A stretch of DNA of 64,000 nt from Microbacterium sp. STN6 (lineage in GTDB: Bacteria > Actinomycetota > Actinomycetes > Actinomycetales > Microbacteriaceae), in NCBI RefSeq assembly GCF_026410545.1, contig NZ_JAPMIT010000001.1:62001-126000 (forward strand), in the 5' to 3' direction. The translations under genes were made by a program, and so were the position numbers. Of this stretch, positions 15,940 to 24,325 are shown one piece after another. A model generated the notes under the pieces. It was not told where the DNA came from, ran no database searches, and worked only from the letters and a program-made list of their open reading frames with translations. Positions within the stretch are counted from its first letter, which is position 1. The number at the start of each line of letters is the position of its first letter.

Positions 15940-17190
15940 ATGGCGACACCCAGCGACACGGCCGGCCCCGAGCCCGCGCCCGCGCTGTCAACGCTGACGA
16001 CCATGCACGTCGGCGGAGTGCCTGATCGTCTCATTGAGGCGCGCACCGAGCGCGATCTCGTCGAGATCACTCAGGCAGTGTGGGCGACCGGCGACGACTG
16101 GCTGCTGCTCGGCGGCGGCTCGAACACGGTTGCGGCCGACGAGGGCTTTCCCGGAACCGTGATTCGGGTGGCGACGAGCGGCATCGAGCGTGTCGAGCCG
16201 GGTGCTGGCGCGGGTGCCGGCGCAGGCGCGGGTGCCAGCGCGGGCGCGGCCGCCGACGACCGCGTGCGGCTGCGAGTGCAGGCAGGCGAGTCCTGGGACT
16301 CCCTCGTCGCGCACACCGTGCGGCAAGGCTGGAGCGGCATCGAGGCGCTCGCCGGCATCCCGGGCAGCGTCGGCGCGGCGCCCGTGCAGAACATCGGCGC
16401 CTACGGGCAGGAGCTCGCCAGTGTGCTCACCGCCATCGACTTCCTCGACTACGACACGGGCGAGGTGCAGCGGCTCGCCGCCGACGAGCTGGAGCTCGGC
16501 TACAGAACCTCGGCACTCAAGCGCGGGAGGGCCGGCGTCGTGCTCGCGGTCGAGCTCGAGCTTCACGCGGATGCCGGCGGCGCGATCGGCGCCCCCCAGA
16601 GCGCCCCGATCGCCTACGTGCAGCTCGCCGACGCTCTCGGCGTGCGCCTCGGATCACGCGTGCCGCTCGCGGAAGCCCGCCGCGCCGTGCTCGCGCTGCG
16701 CGCATCCAAGGGAATGGTGCTCGACCCCGACGACCCGGACACGGCCAGCGCGGGCTCCTTCTTTACCAACCCCATCGTGACCGAGAACTTCGCGCGAGGG
16801 CTGCCGGGGGCGGCCCCGCGCTGGCCGACCACCCCGCCGGAGCCCGATGTGGTCGTGCCGCTCGATGACGCCGACCCGTCGCTGCCCGGGGCGGCCACAT
16901 TCGACGGGCGCACAGGGGCAGCGGATGCGCCGCTCACGCGGCTCGGCGGCGACTACGCCGTGAAGCTCAGCGCCGCCTGGCTCATCGAGCACGCGGGCAT
17001 TCGACGCGGGTTCGCCTTGCCGGGCTCGCGCGCCGCGATCTCGAGCAAGCACACTCTAGCGATCACGAACCGTGGCGGTGCGACGGCCGCGGAGATCGCG
17101 CAGCTCGCCACGTATGTGCAGGTGCGCGTGCAGAGCGAGTTCGGTCTCACGCTGCAGCCGGAGCCGGTGCTGGTCGGCCTCTCCCTCTAG
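15940..17190 (+). CDS. murB: UDP-N-acetylmuramate dehydrogenase MurB
   Basis: 416-residue flavoprotein that reduces UDP-GlcNAc enolpyruvate to UDP-MurNAc in peptidoglycan synthesis. FAD-binding LLLGGGSNTV (GGGSN 58-62), IPGSVGAAPVQNIGAYGQEL, and the catalytic SAGSFFTNP with S273 are present, and the C-terminal SSKHTLAITNRGGATAAEI is typical. It is longer than usual (about 340-380) because of a Gly-Ala run at residues 88-104 from hexanucleotide repeats and a Pro/Asp-rich loop around 290-335. It follows the dehydratase pair with a 114-bp gap. Confidence 0.95.
   Translation: MATPSDTAGPEPAPALSTLTTMHVGGVPDRLIEARTERDLVEITQAVWATGDDWLLLGGGSNTVAADEGFPGTVIRVATSGIERVEPGAGAGAGAGAGASAGAAADDRVRLRVQAGESWDSLVAHTVRQGWSGIEALAGIPGSVGAAPVQNIGAYGQELASVLTAIDFLDYDTGEVQRLAADELELGYRTSALKRGRAGVVLAVELELHADAGGAIGAPQSAPIAYVQLADALGVRLGSRVPLAEARRAVLALRASKGMVLDPDDPDTASAGSFFTNPIVTENFARGLPGAAPRWPTTPPEPDVVVPLDDADPSLPGAATFDGRTGAADAPLTRLGGDYAVKLSAAWLIEHAGIRRGFALPGSRAAISSKHTLAITNRGGATAAEIAQLATYVQVRVQSEFGLTLQPEPVLVGLSL
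16199..16250. repeat. GGTGCN hexanucleotide run inside murB
   Basis: Eight or so GGTGCN/GGCGCN hexamers code for GAGAGAGAGASAGA between two conserved FAD-binding segments of MurB. The run keeps the reading frame and probably forms a loop. Confidence 0.75.
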
Positions 17191-17267
17191 TCGCACTCGT
17201 CGCGCGCGCGGCGCTGCCTCGATGCCACTGCGCCCGCCGAGCCTCGCCGACTCTGCTGAAAAGAGCC

Positions 17268-17322
17268 TTGCGCGCGCCTCGGCAATAGCGCTATCTTTCT
17301 CGTTGTATCGCGATATATCGCG
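17268..17322 (+). promoter_or_regulatory. Promoter with CGCGATATATCGCG operator before the ABC exporter
   Basis: -35 TTGCGC (17268-17273), 18-nt spacer, -10 TATCTT (17292-17297), then a perfect 14-bp palindrome CGCGATATATCGCG (17309-17322) that would sit over the transcription start. AT-cored CGCGAT palindromes are commonly bound by PadR-type regulators of drug-export operons, but no such gene is adjacent, so the regulator is unknown. Confidence 0.6.
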
Positions 17323-17361
17323 TTCACGATGAGAAGAAGCAAAGCCGAGAGAAGGAACCAC

Positions 17362-18336
17362 ATGATCCACGCGAGAGGACTCGCCCGAACGTTCGACACG
17401 AAGCGGGGCAGGGAGAAGGTCGCCGTCAAGGCGGTGGCGGGCGTCGACATCGACGTCGCCGAGGGCGAGATCGTCGGCTTCCTCGGCCCGAACGGCGCGG
17501 GCAAGACCACCACCCTGCGCATGCTCACGACCCTGTTGACCCCGACGGCCGGCACGGCCACCGTCGCTGGCTACGACCTGGCGAAGGATCCGGTGCACGT
17601 GCGCCGCAGCATCGGCTACGTCTCTCAGAGTGGCTCCACGGCCAGGGAGGCCCGCGCCGGCGAAGAGATCGTCGACCACGGCCTGCTCTACGGCATCAGC
17701 GCGAAGCAGGCCGAGGCGCGCGGCCGCGAACTCTTCGACCAGCTCGACCTCGCCGGCATGTGGAGCCGTCAGCCGAAGACCATGTCGGGCGGGCAGCGCC
17801 GCCGCCTCGACATCGCCATGGGTCTCGTGCACGACCCTCGGCTCGTGTTCCTCGACGAGCCGACGACGGGCCTGGACCCGCAGGCCCGCGCCAACCTCTG
17901 GACCCACATCAGCGATCTGCGCACCAAGCGCGGCTCCACCGTTTTCCTCACCACGCACTACCTCGACGAGGCCGACGCGCTGTGCGACCGCATCCTCGTC
18001 ATCGACCACGGCGTCATCGTCGCGAGCGACACTCCTGACGCCCTCAAGCGGCAGGTGGCGGGCGACCTGATCGAGCTCGTGCTGGCCGACCCGGCGCACG
18101 TCTCCCTCGCCGCCGAGCAGCTCTCGAACCTGGTGAGGGCAGGGGCAGCGGATGTCGCAGGCTCCCTCGTCAGCATGCGGGTGCCGCGCGCCGGCATCGA
18201 ACTGCCGGGGCTGCTGCGCTCACTCGACGCGGCCGGCGTCTCGCTGGCCTCGATCGAGGTGCGCCGACCCACGCTCGACGACGTCTTTCTGACGATGACG
18301 GGTCGCTCGCTGCGAGAGGAGGCCGGCAGGTCATGA
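17362..18336 (+). CDS. ABC exporter ATP-binding protein, DrrA-like
   Basis: 324-residue ATPase. Walker A GPNGAGKT (42-49), signature MSGGQRRRLDIAMGL, Walker B LVFLDEPTTGLDP and the D-loop/H-loop (TTHYLDEADALCDR) are all intact. The C-terminal ~80 residues, ending RRPTLDDVFLTMTG, are typical of the DrrA daunorubicin-resistance subfamily. ATG 17362 follows GAAGGA; an upstream in-frame ATG at 17329 lacks one. It overlaps the permease by ATGA. Expected role is export of a hydrophobic drug or lipid. Confidence 0.92.
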   Translation: MIHARGLARTFDTKRGREKVAVKAVAGVDIDVAEGEIVGFLGPNGAGKTTTLRMLTTLLTPTAGTATVAGYDLAKDPVHVRRSIGYVSQSGSTAREARAGEEIVDHGLLYGISAKQAEARGRELFDQLDLAGMWSRQPKTMSGGQRRRLDIAMGLVHDPRLVFLDEPTTGLDPQARANLWTHISDLRTKRGSTVFLTTHYLDEADALCDRILVIDHGVIVASDTPDALKRQVAGDLIELVLADPAHVSLAAEQLSNLVRAGAADVAGSLVSMRVPRAGIELPGLLRSLDAAGVSLASIEVRRPTLDDVFLTMTGRSLREEAGRS

Positions 18337-19097
18337 GATTTCTGACGGAGACGTTCATCATCTTCCGCCGCCAGATGCGGCTCAACCTGCGCAACCCGGC
18401 GTGGGTCATCATTGGGCTGGCGCAGCCGGTGCTCTACCTGTGCCTGTTCGGGCCACTGCTCGAGCCGCTCGCCGCGCAGATCGGCACGACCAACGCCTAC
18501 ACGTTCTTCGTGCCGGGTCTGCTGCTGCAGCTGGGTCTGTTCGGCGCGCTCTTCGCCGGCTTCGGGCTCGTCGCCGAGTGGCGCGAGGGCGTGGTCGAGG
18601 CCGAGCGGGTCACCCCGGCCAGCCGAACGGCGCTGCTGCTGGGCCGAGTGCTGCGCGACACCGTGCTGCTCGCTGCCCAGGGCGTCGTGCTCATCGCGCT
18701 GGGCTTCGCGTTCGGCCTGCGTGGCGACATCGGCGGCATGGTGCTCGGGCTCGTGCTCACGATGCTCGTGGGCGGCGCGTGCTCTGCCGCCTCGAACGCG
18801 CTCGCGCTCACGACCAAGAGCGAAGACGTGCTCGCACCCGTTCTGAACAGCATCTCACTGCCGGTGCTGCTGCTCTCCGGCATTCTGCTGCCGATCAGCG
18901 TGAAGACCGGCGCCCCGCAGTGGCTTGAGACGGTGAGCGACTTCATTCCCACGAAGTACATCGTCAACGCCATCCGTGACACGTTCACGGGCGACTACGC
19001 GACGGTCACGACCATGTGGGGCATCGTCTGGACGATCGCCCTCGTCGTCGCCGGGCTGTGGGTGGGCACGCGCACGTTCCGCAAGGAGAACGCGTAG
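18333..19097 (+). CDS. ABC-2 type exporter permease, DrrB-like
   Basis: 254-residue integral membrane protein with six hydrophobic segments. The ABC-2 family region near LLPISVKTGAPQWLETVSDFIPTKYI is recognisable. It partners the overlapping DrrA-like ATPase. The DrrAB pair ends here, and the following 317 bp are repeats without a gene. Confidence 0.9.
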   Translation: MRFLTETFIIFRRQMRLNLRNPAWVIIGLAQPVLYLCLFGPLLEPLAAQIGTTNAYTFFVPGLLLQLGLFGALFAGFGLVAEWREGVVEAERVTPASRTALLLGRVLRDTVLLAAQGVVLIALGFAFGLRGDIGGMVLGLVLTMLVGGACSAASNALALTTKSEDVLAPVLNSISLPVLLLSGILLPISVKTGAPQWLETVSDFIPTKYIVNAIRDTFTGDYATVTTMWGIVWTIALVVAGLWVGTRTFRKENA

Positions 19098-19173
19098 GGG
19101 CCGCCATCTGCTCGAGTCGCGGGAGCCGCCTGTTCGAGTGCCGGGCCGCCTGTTCGAGTCGCGGGAGCCGCCT

Positions 19174-19318
19174 GTTCGAGGGTCGGGCCAAATTGTGGGT
19201 GTCGGGCGCTGGTACCCGCAATCTGCCCCGACCCTCATCTCCCGCGATGGAGCCGATGTTCGAGGGTCGGGCCAGATTGTGGGTGTCGGGCGCTGGTACC
19301 CGCATTTTGCCCCGACCC
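19174..19318. repeat. Two 61-bp direct repeats, each a long imperfect hairpin
   Basis: Copies at 19174-19234 and 19258-19318 (84-bp period) differ at only a few bases. Each folds into a long hairpin: GGGTCGGG, CA, ATTG, GGGT on one arm match ACCC, CAAT, TG, CCCGACCC on the other around a 13-nt loop; the inner part is less perfect in the second copy. Shorter repeats of GTTCGAGTCGCGGGAGCC lie just upstream (19110-19170). No ORF fits. It may end the DrrAB transcript or be a dispersed element. Confidence 0.75.
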
Positions 19319-19326
19319 GCAGCCTC

Positions 19327-19410
19327 GGGTGACGGTGCCTCGGGTGACGGTGCCTCGGGTGATGGTGCCTCGGGTCACGCGTGCCGCGGGTGACGGTGCC
19401 GCGGGTGACG
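19327..19410. repeat. 15-bp tandem repeat (GGTGACGGTGCCTCG)
   Basis: Five to six imperfect tandem copies of GGTGACGGTGCCTCG between the hairpin repeats and the stop of the minus-strand gene at 19415. No gene is seen here. Confidence 0.75.
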
Positions 19411-19414
19411 CGGC

Positions 19415-19876
19415 TCAGCGGGCGAAGTGGCGCTGCAGACTGCGGATGCCGGCAAGCAGCCCCAGCAGCAGAATCAACCCGCCCAGCCCCAGCACCGCCA
19501 CCAGCACGAACCCCGCGATCGTGAGCGAGGCGAGCCAGTCGCCGAACGCGCCACGCGCCTCGGGGGACGCGATCGTGATGAGAACCGTGAGGGCGAGGGC
19601 GCTGAAGACGGCGCCCCAGATGATTCCGGCCCAGCGTGTGCGCGGGCGGGCAAGCGGGGCGGGCGCCGCGGGCTCGCCCCACACGGAGGCCGGCTCGCCG
19701 GTCGCGGCTTCGGCTGCGGTGGCGGCTCCGGCTCCAGCCGCGGCTGCGCCTTCCGGCGACAGCACGCTCGTCGCCGCTTCGTCCGAGAGGGCCTCGGTCT
19801 GGGCGGCGCCGGTGGCGCCGTCGGTACGGGGCTCTGCGCCGGCATCCGTCGCCTGGGGCTCGTTGGTGTCGCTCAT
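19415..19876 (-). CDS. Small two-helix membrane protein of unknown function
   Basis: 153 residues. An Ala/Glu-rich disordered N-terminal half (to about residue 78) is followed by two hydrophobic segments (GIIWGAVFSALALTVLITIA and a second near 115-140) and a basic tail RSLQRHFAR. The ATG overlaps the stop of the PspC-domain gene upstream (ATGA), so it is the second gene of that operon and probably an accessory membrane subunit of the envelope-stress module. Confidence 0.7.
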   Translation of the reverse strand: MSDTNEPQATDAGAEPRTDGATGAAQTEALSDEAATSVLSPEGAAAAGAGAATAAEAATGEPASVWGEPAAPAPLARPRTRWAGIIWGAVFSALALTVLITIASPEARGAFGDWLASLTIAGFVLVAVLGLGGLILLLGLLAGIRSLQRHFAR

Positions 19877-21429
19877 CGGTTGTCTCCCGTGTCGGTTGTG
19901 GTCTCGTTGTACGCCACCTCGACGCGGCCGCGCTCATGCGTGACGCGCACGATGACGTCGGGGGTTGCGGCGGTGCCATAGGTGATGACGCCGCGGGTGC
20001 GCCCATCGGCGGTGTGCACGACGTTCGGTTCTTGCCGGGTGACCAGATCATCGGTCTTGTAGGTGTAGCCCCAGATGCCCGTGGTCGAGCCGTGCCGCGT
20101 CTCGACCACGCGAATCGTGGTGCCCGTGGCTGCCTCCACATGAACCGTGCCCGCCCACTGCTCGATGTCGATGACGCGCGGTGAAGCGCCGTCGCCCACG
20201 ACGTCGGTCGCGTCGACGAAGTAGCTGCCGGCGGGCTGGAAGACGCGGGCCGATGTGACGGCGTCATGCGTGCCGTACGCGAAGACGAAGTCGCGGTCGC
20301 GCGGCGGCAGGGCGGTGAGCACGGTTGCAATGCTCAGCAGAATCGCGATGAACGCGAGGAATCCGCTGCGGCGTCGCGCCGCGCCGGCGACGATCATGGC
20401 GAGCCCGAAGGCGAGCGTTGCGACGGCGAGGCCCATCGTCACCTCGTAGCCCTGCAGGTGCGGCGTTCCCATGGCGACGGCGGCCGTCACGCCGCCCGCG
20501 AGAAGCGCCACCCCGAGGGTGATGGCGAAGAAGGCTCCGCCCGCGCGGGGGTTGGCCGCGCGACGGGCGCGGCGCGCGGCATCCGCTTCGGAGGCGAGCC
20601 TTAAGGCCTCGGTGCGCATCTCGGCCGAGCGGCGCTCGCGGTAGGCGCGCTGGTCGGCATCGGCCTGCGTGCGCCATGCCGCGTACTGCTCCTTCCACTC
20701 CTGCTGGCGGGCGCGCCACGCCTCGTAGTCCTCGCTTGAGGCGCCAGCGGCCGGGGGAGGCGGCGCCGCGGGCCCGCCCGGCGCGGCGTACGCAGCACCG
20801 TGAGCGGATGCGGCGCCTGCGGCACCGGCCGCGGCGCTGAATCCGGAGGCACCGGCACCGGTCGCGGCCGCACCACCGACTGGTGCGGATGCGGTACCGC
20901 CGGCGGCGCCGGCGGCATCCGTACCCGGGGCGTAGGGCGGCGCGGAAGCCGTTCGCGCGCCCCCGCCCCGGGAGTCTCTGGCGCGCCGGGTGGCCCACAC
21001 GATGAAGACGACGATGGCGGCAATGACGATGAGGGTCCAGAGCACGTGGCCCACCGGTGCGAGGCCGCCGGAGCCCCAGAACTGGCCGCCGGCCCACCAC
21101 ACGCCCTGCGCCATGGGCAGGAAGGTGAGGAGCACGAGAACGCCGATGCCGATGATCGCGGGCTCGAATGCGCCGGTGATGAGGCGTTCGAGGTGGATCT
21201 GGTTCTGCGCGTCGGGCAGCAGCAGCCAGCCGGCCGCATAGAGAAGGAACACGGGACCGCCGAACAGGGCGATCACCACGACGATGCCGCGCACGATGAG
21301 GGGGTCGATGCCGAGGCGCGCGGCGATGCCGCCGCAGACGCCGCCGATCCAGCCGTTCTGGCGCACGATGCCGAGTTCGCGCATCCAACCGAAGAATCGG
21401 TTCTGCGCGGGGTGGGGGTTCTGATCCAT
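19873..21429 (-). CDS. PspC-domain membrane protein with C-terminal adhesin-like beta domain
   Basis: 518 residues. The PspC domain near residues 15-75 (ELGIVRQNGWIGGVCGGIAA, then LLYAAGWLLLP) is followed by further membrane segments, an Ala/Gly-rich linker with a charged YEAWRARQQEWKEQYAAW helix, more membrane helices, and a C-terminal beta-rich region (about 400-518) like the LiaF/DUF4097 fold. ATG 21429 is chosen; the frame continues upstream into non-coding DNA. Divergent from a PspC-fused histidine kinase, it is the likely signalling partner of that kinase. Confidence 0.8.
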   Translation of the reverse strand: MDQNPHPAQNRFFGWMRELGIVRQNGWIGGVCGGIAARLGIDPLIVRGIVVVIALFGGPVFLLYAAGWLLLPDAQNQIHLERLITGAFEPAIIGIGVLVLLTFLPMAQGVWWAGGQFWGSGGLAPVGHVLWTLIVIAAIVVFIVWATRRARDSRGGGARTASAPPYAPGTDAAGAAGGTASAPVGGAAATGAGASGFSAAAGAAGAASAHGAAYAAPGGPAAPPPPAAGASSEDYEAWRARQQEWKEQYAAWRTQADADQRAYRERRSAEMRTEALRLASEADAARRARRAANPRAGGAFFAITLGVALLAGGVTAAVAMGTPHLQGYEVTMGLAVATLAFGLAMIVAGAARRRSGFLAFIAILLSIATVLTALPPRDRDFVFAYGTHDAVTSARVFQPAGSYFVDATDVVGDGASPRVIDIEQWAGTVHVEAATGTTIRVVETRHGSTTGIWGYTYKTDDLVTRQEPNVVHTADGRTRGVITYGTAATPDVIVRVTHERGRVEVAYNETTTDTGDNR

Positions 21430-21554
21430 GACTCGATCCTCGCGTGCGTCGGCCCTCGCCCACCATGGGGGAGCACCCTGAGCGCACCCTGAATCCGACC
21501 CCGGAGTCGCCCCTTTACCCCCTGAAGCGAACAAGGAGGTGATTGGATGCTGGA

Positions 21555-22847
21555 GTGACCCCCGACGCCGGCGCCTCTCGCGCCTTCCGAGCACCGCTCG
21601 CGCGACCGCGCCTCTGCGTGCTCGGCGGCGTGTGTGCGGCGCTCGCCCGCCACCTGAACATGAGCGTTGCCGTCGTGCGCATCATCTTCGTCGGGCTCGC
21701 GTTCGCCGGCGGCGCCGGGCTGCTGCTGTACGTGTGGTTCTGGGCGCTCGTGCCGCTCGAGGGGCAGGGCGGTGCGAGTGCCGCGGGCGCAGGTGCTGCT
21801 GCCGGCGCGGGTGCCGCACCATCCGCGGTCCGCCGCCGCATCAACGTGCCGTGGCTGCTCTTCGCGGTGGCCGTCGCGCTCGCCATCGCCGCCTTCGTTG
21901 ACGGCGCGTTCGGCGGCGGCTCCCTGTTCATCGTGACCGTCGTCATGCTCGCGTGTGCGGCGGGCAGCGTGGCGTGGGACCAGCTCGTCGAGGCGGGCGA
22001 CGGCACCGTGCCAAGCGGATGGGCCCGCGCCCCCCTCGTCGCCGGTGCCGTGGCCGGTGCGGGCGCGCGCGGGGGTTCGCGCAGCATCCGCGTCGCCGCC
22101 GGCGGCCTGCTCGTGGCCGTCGCCGTGCTCGAACCCGTGGCGTGGGCGCACGTCGACGCGTGGCTGGCCTGGCCGCTCTTCACGCTCACGGTGCTCGTCG
22201 CGGCAGTCGTGCTGTTCGGCCCGTGGGCGCTGCACCTGTGGCAGCAGCTGATGACCGAGCGCACCGCCCGCGTGCGCGAGGAGCAGCGGGCCGAGATCGC
22301 CGCGCACCTGCACGACTCCGTGCTGCAGACGCTGGCGCTCATCCAGAATCGAGCGGGCGCCTCGAGCGAGGTCTCCCGCATCGCCCGCGCCCAGGAGCGT
22401 GAGCTGCGCGAGTGGCTCTACGCCGGCGCCGATCCGCTGGAGACCGACCTCGCCACCGAGCTCAAGGACTTCGGCGCCGCGCTCGAGCTCGACCACGCCG
22501 TGCGCATCGAGGTAGTCGCGGTGGGCGAGCCGAGCGAACGCGGCACCGGCGAGCTCGCGGCGGCCGCTCGCGAGGCCATGCTGAACGCGGCGCGGCACGC
22601 CGGCGGTGACGTCTCCGTCTACATCGAGACCACCGCCGACGCGGTCGACGTCTTCGTGCGCGACCGCGGCCCCGGATTCGACCCCGAGACCGTTCCGCAG
22701 GGCAGACTGGGTGTGCGGGAATCGATCATGGGACGGATGCGCCGAGCCGGCGGCTCGGCCCGCGTCGTGCCGGGCGCCGGCGGAGTGGGCACCGAAGTGC
22801 GGCTGCATCTCGACCGACGCGACGCAGACGAAGGGGAGCAGCCATGA
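21555..22847 (+). CDS. PspC-fused sensor histidine kinase (LiaS/DesK-type)
   Basis: About 430 residues. An N-terminal PspC domain (residues ~17-70, RPRLCVLGGVCAALARHL) is fused to membrane helices and a HisKA_3 kinase: phospho-acceptor H253 in AAHLHDSVLQTL, then the ATPase N-box LAAAAREAMLNAARHA and G-box DRGPGFDPE. AAGGAGGT at 21533-21540 supports the GTG at 21555 rather than the TTG at 21543, which is too close. It overlaps the response regulator by ATGA. Such PspC-LiaS/R modules sense cell-envelope damage. Confidence 0.88.
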   Translation: MTPDAGASRAFRAPLARPRLCVLGGVCAALARHLNMSVAVVRIIFVGLAFAGGAGLLLYVWFWALVPLEGQGGASAAGAGAAAGAGAAPSAVRRRINVPWLLFAVAVALAIAAFVDGAFGGGSLFIVTVVMLACAAGSVAWDQLVEAGDGTVPSGWARAPLVAGAVAGAGARGGSRSIRVAAGGLLVAVAVLEPVAWAHVDAWLAWPLFTLTVLVAAVVLFGPWALHLWQQLMTERTARVREEQRAEIAAHLHDSVLQTLALIQNRAGASSEVSRIARAQERELREWLYAGADPLETDLATELKDFGAALELDHAVRIEVVAVGEPSERGTGELAAAAREAMLNAARHAGGDVSVYIETTADAVDVFVRDRGPGFDPETVPQGRLGVRESIMGRMRRAGGSARVVPGAGGVGTEVRLHLDRRDADEGEQP

Positions 22848-23533
22848 CGCAGGAACCGGAGCCCGGCGTGCAGGGGGCGGCCACCGGCATCCGCGTGGTC
22901 ATCGTCGACGACCACTCGATCTTTCGCTCCGGCCTACGCAACGACCTGGACTCGACGCTTGAGGTGGTGGGAGAGGCGGCCAACGTGGATGCCGCAGCCG
23001 ACGCCATCGCAAGCCTGAAGCCCGACGTGGTGCTGCTCGACGTGCACCTTCCCGGCGGGTCGGGCGGCGGGGGTGCTGAGGTGATCCGGCGCAGCCAGGC
23101 GGCGTCGCCCGCGACCCGGTACCTCGCGCTCAGCGTGTCGGACTCGGCGGAAGACGTGGTCGGCGTGATCCGTGCCGGCGCCCGCGGCTACATCACGAAG
23201 GCGTCGTCGGGCAGCGAGGTGAGCCGCGCGGTCGCGGCCGTCGCCGATGGCGACGCGGTGTTCTCGCCGCGGCTGGCCGGGTTCGTGCTCGACGCGTTCG
23301 GCGCCGCGTCAGGCGAGCAGGCCGAGGCGAACGACGAGCTGGACCGGCTCTCGGCACGCGAGCGCGAGGTCATGCGGCTCATCGCGCGCGGCTACGCCTA
23401 TAAAGAGGTGGCGGCCGAGCTCTTCATCTCGATCAAGACCGTCGAGACGCACGTGTCGAGCGTGCTGCGCAAGCTGCAGCTCTCGTCGCGCCACGAGCTG
23501 ACGGCATGGGCGCTGGAGCGCCGCCTGCTCTGA
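22844..23533 (+). CDS. NarL/LuxR-family response regulator paired with the PspC kinase
   Basis: 229 residues. The receiver domain has acidic pocket VDDHS and phospho-acceptor D66 in VVLLDVHLPGG, with K in ITKASSG. A LuxR-type helix-turn-helix follows (LSAREREVMRLIARG, then IKTVETHVSSVLRKL). ATG overlaps the kinase stop. Likely target is the divergent PspC operon. Confidence 0.93.
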   Translation: MTQEPEPGVQGAATGIRVVIVDDHSIFRSGLRNDLDSTLEVVGEAANVDAAADAIASLKPDVVLLDVHLPGGSGGGGAEVIRRSQAASPATRYLALSVSDSAEDVVGVIRAGARGYITKASSGSEVSRAVAAVADGDAVFSPRLAGFVLDAFGAASGEQAEANDELDRLSAREREVMRLIARGYAYKEVAAELFISIKTVETHVSSVLRKLQLSSRHELTAWALERRLL

Positions 23534-23543
23534 CCCCCGAACG

Positions 23544-23652
23544 CCGGTTGAGGAGCGCCGCCCCACTGCGGGTTGAGGAGCGCCGCAGGCGCGTCTCGAA
23601 AACCTGCGCCAACCGCGGTTTCGAGACGCCGCTTCGCGGCTCCTCAACCGGC
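23544..23652. repeat. Dispersed hairpin repeat between convergent regulator genes
   Basis: Contains GGTTGAGGAGCGCCGC in direct orientation twice and the inverted partner GGTTTCGAGACGCCGC / GCGGCTCCTCAACC, forming hairpins between two convergent response-regulator genes. The same element recurs at 27443-27567, 27787-27821, 39612-39851, 44939-44979 and 55627-55751. Confidence 0.8.
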
Positions 23653-23659
23653 TAGCCTC

Positions 23660-24325
23660 CTATAGCAGCCCCAGCTCGAGCGCGAGCGTGACCGCGCGCG
23701 TGCGGTCGCCGACGCCCAGCTTCTCGAACACGTGCAGCAGGTGCGTCTTCACGGTCGCCTCGCCGATGAACAGGCGCCGGCCGATCTCGGGGTTGCTCAG
23801 CCCGTCGGCCACGAGCCGCAGAACGTCGAGCTCGCGCGCGCTCAGCCGAGGTCGCTCCGCGCCGGCCGCCGTGCTCTCGCTCGTCGAGCGCACCCGCTGC
23901 ACCAGCTTGGCCGCAATCGCCGGCGCCAGCACCGTCTGACCCCCCACCACCGAGCGCACCCCGGCGAGGATCTCCTCGGCGGGCGCCGCCTTCAGCAGGT
24001 AGCCGCTCGCCCCGGCCTCGATCGCGCCGAGAATGTGGTCGTCCGTCTCGTATGTCGTGAGAATCAGCACGCGCGTGTGGGGCAGGCTCGCGGTGATGGC
24101 CGCGGTGGCCTCCGCGCCGTCGAGGCGCGGCATCCGCAGGTCCATGAGTACCAGGTCGGGCGTGAGTTCCTTCGCACGTCGCACCGCCTCTTCGCCGTCG
24201 CCCGCCTCACCGACGACCGTGATGTCGTCGGCGCTGGCGAGCAGCCCGGCGATGCCGCTGCGCACGACGGGGTGGTCGTCGACCACGAGCACGCGGATGT
24301 CGCGGGTCACCCTCTCGGCGCTCAT
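23660..24325 (-). CDS. NarL/LuxR-family response regulator (DesR/YvfU-type)
   Basis: 221 residues. The receiver has phospho-acceptor D62 in LVLMDLRMPRLDG and VVDDHPVVRSG at the start. The LuxR helix-turn-helix is at the C-terminus (LSARELDVLRLVADGLSNPE, then EATVKTHLLHVFEKLG). ATG overlaps the stop of the kinase gene by four bases. With the kinase and the ABC pair upstream it forms a four-gene operon, so it probably controls that exporter. Confidence 0.93.
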   Translation of the reverse strand: MSAERVTRDIRVLVVDDHPVVRSGIAGLLASADDITVVGEAGDGEEAVRRAKELTPDLVLMDLRMPRLDGAEATAAITASLPHTRVLILTTYETDDHILGAIEAGASGYLLKAAPAEEILAGVRSVVGGQTVLAPAIAAKLVQRVRSTSESTAAGAERPRLSARELDVLRLVADGLSNPEIGRRLFIGEATVKTHLLHVFEKLGVGDRTRAVTLALELGLL

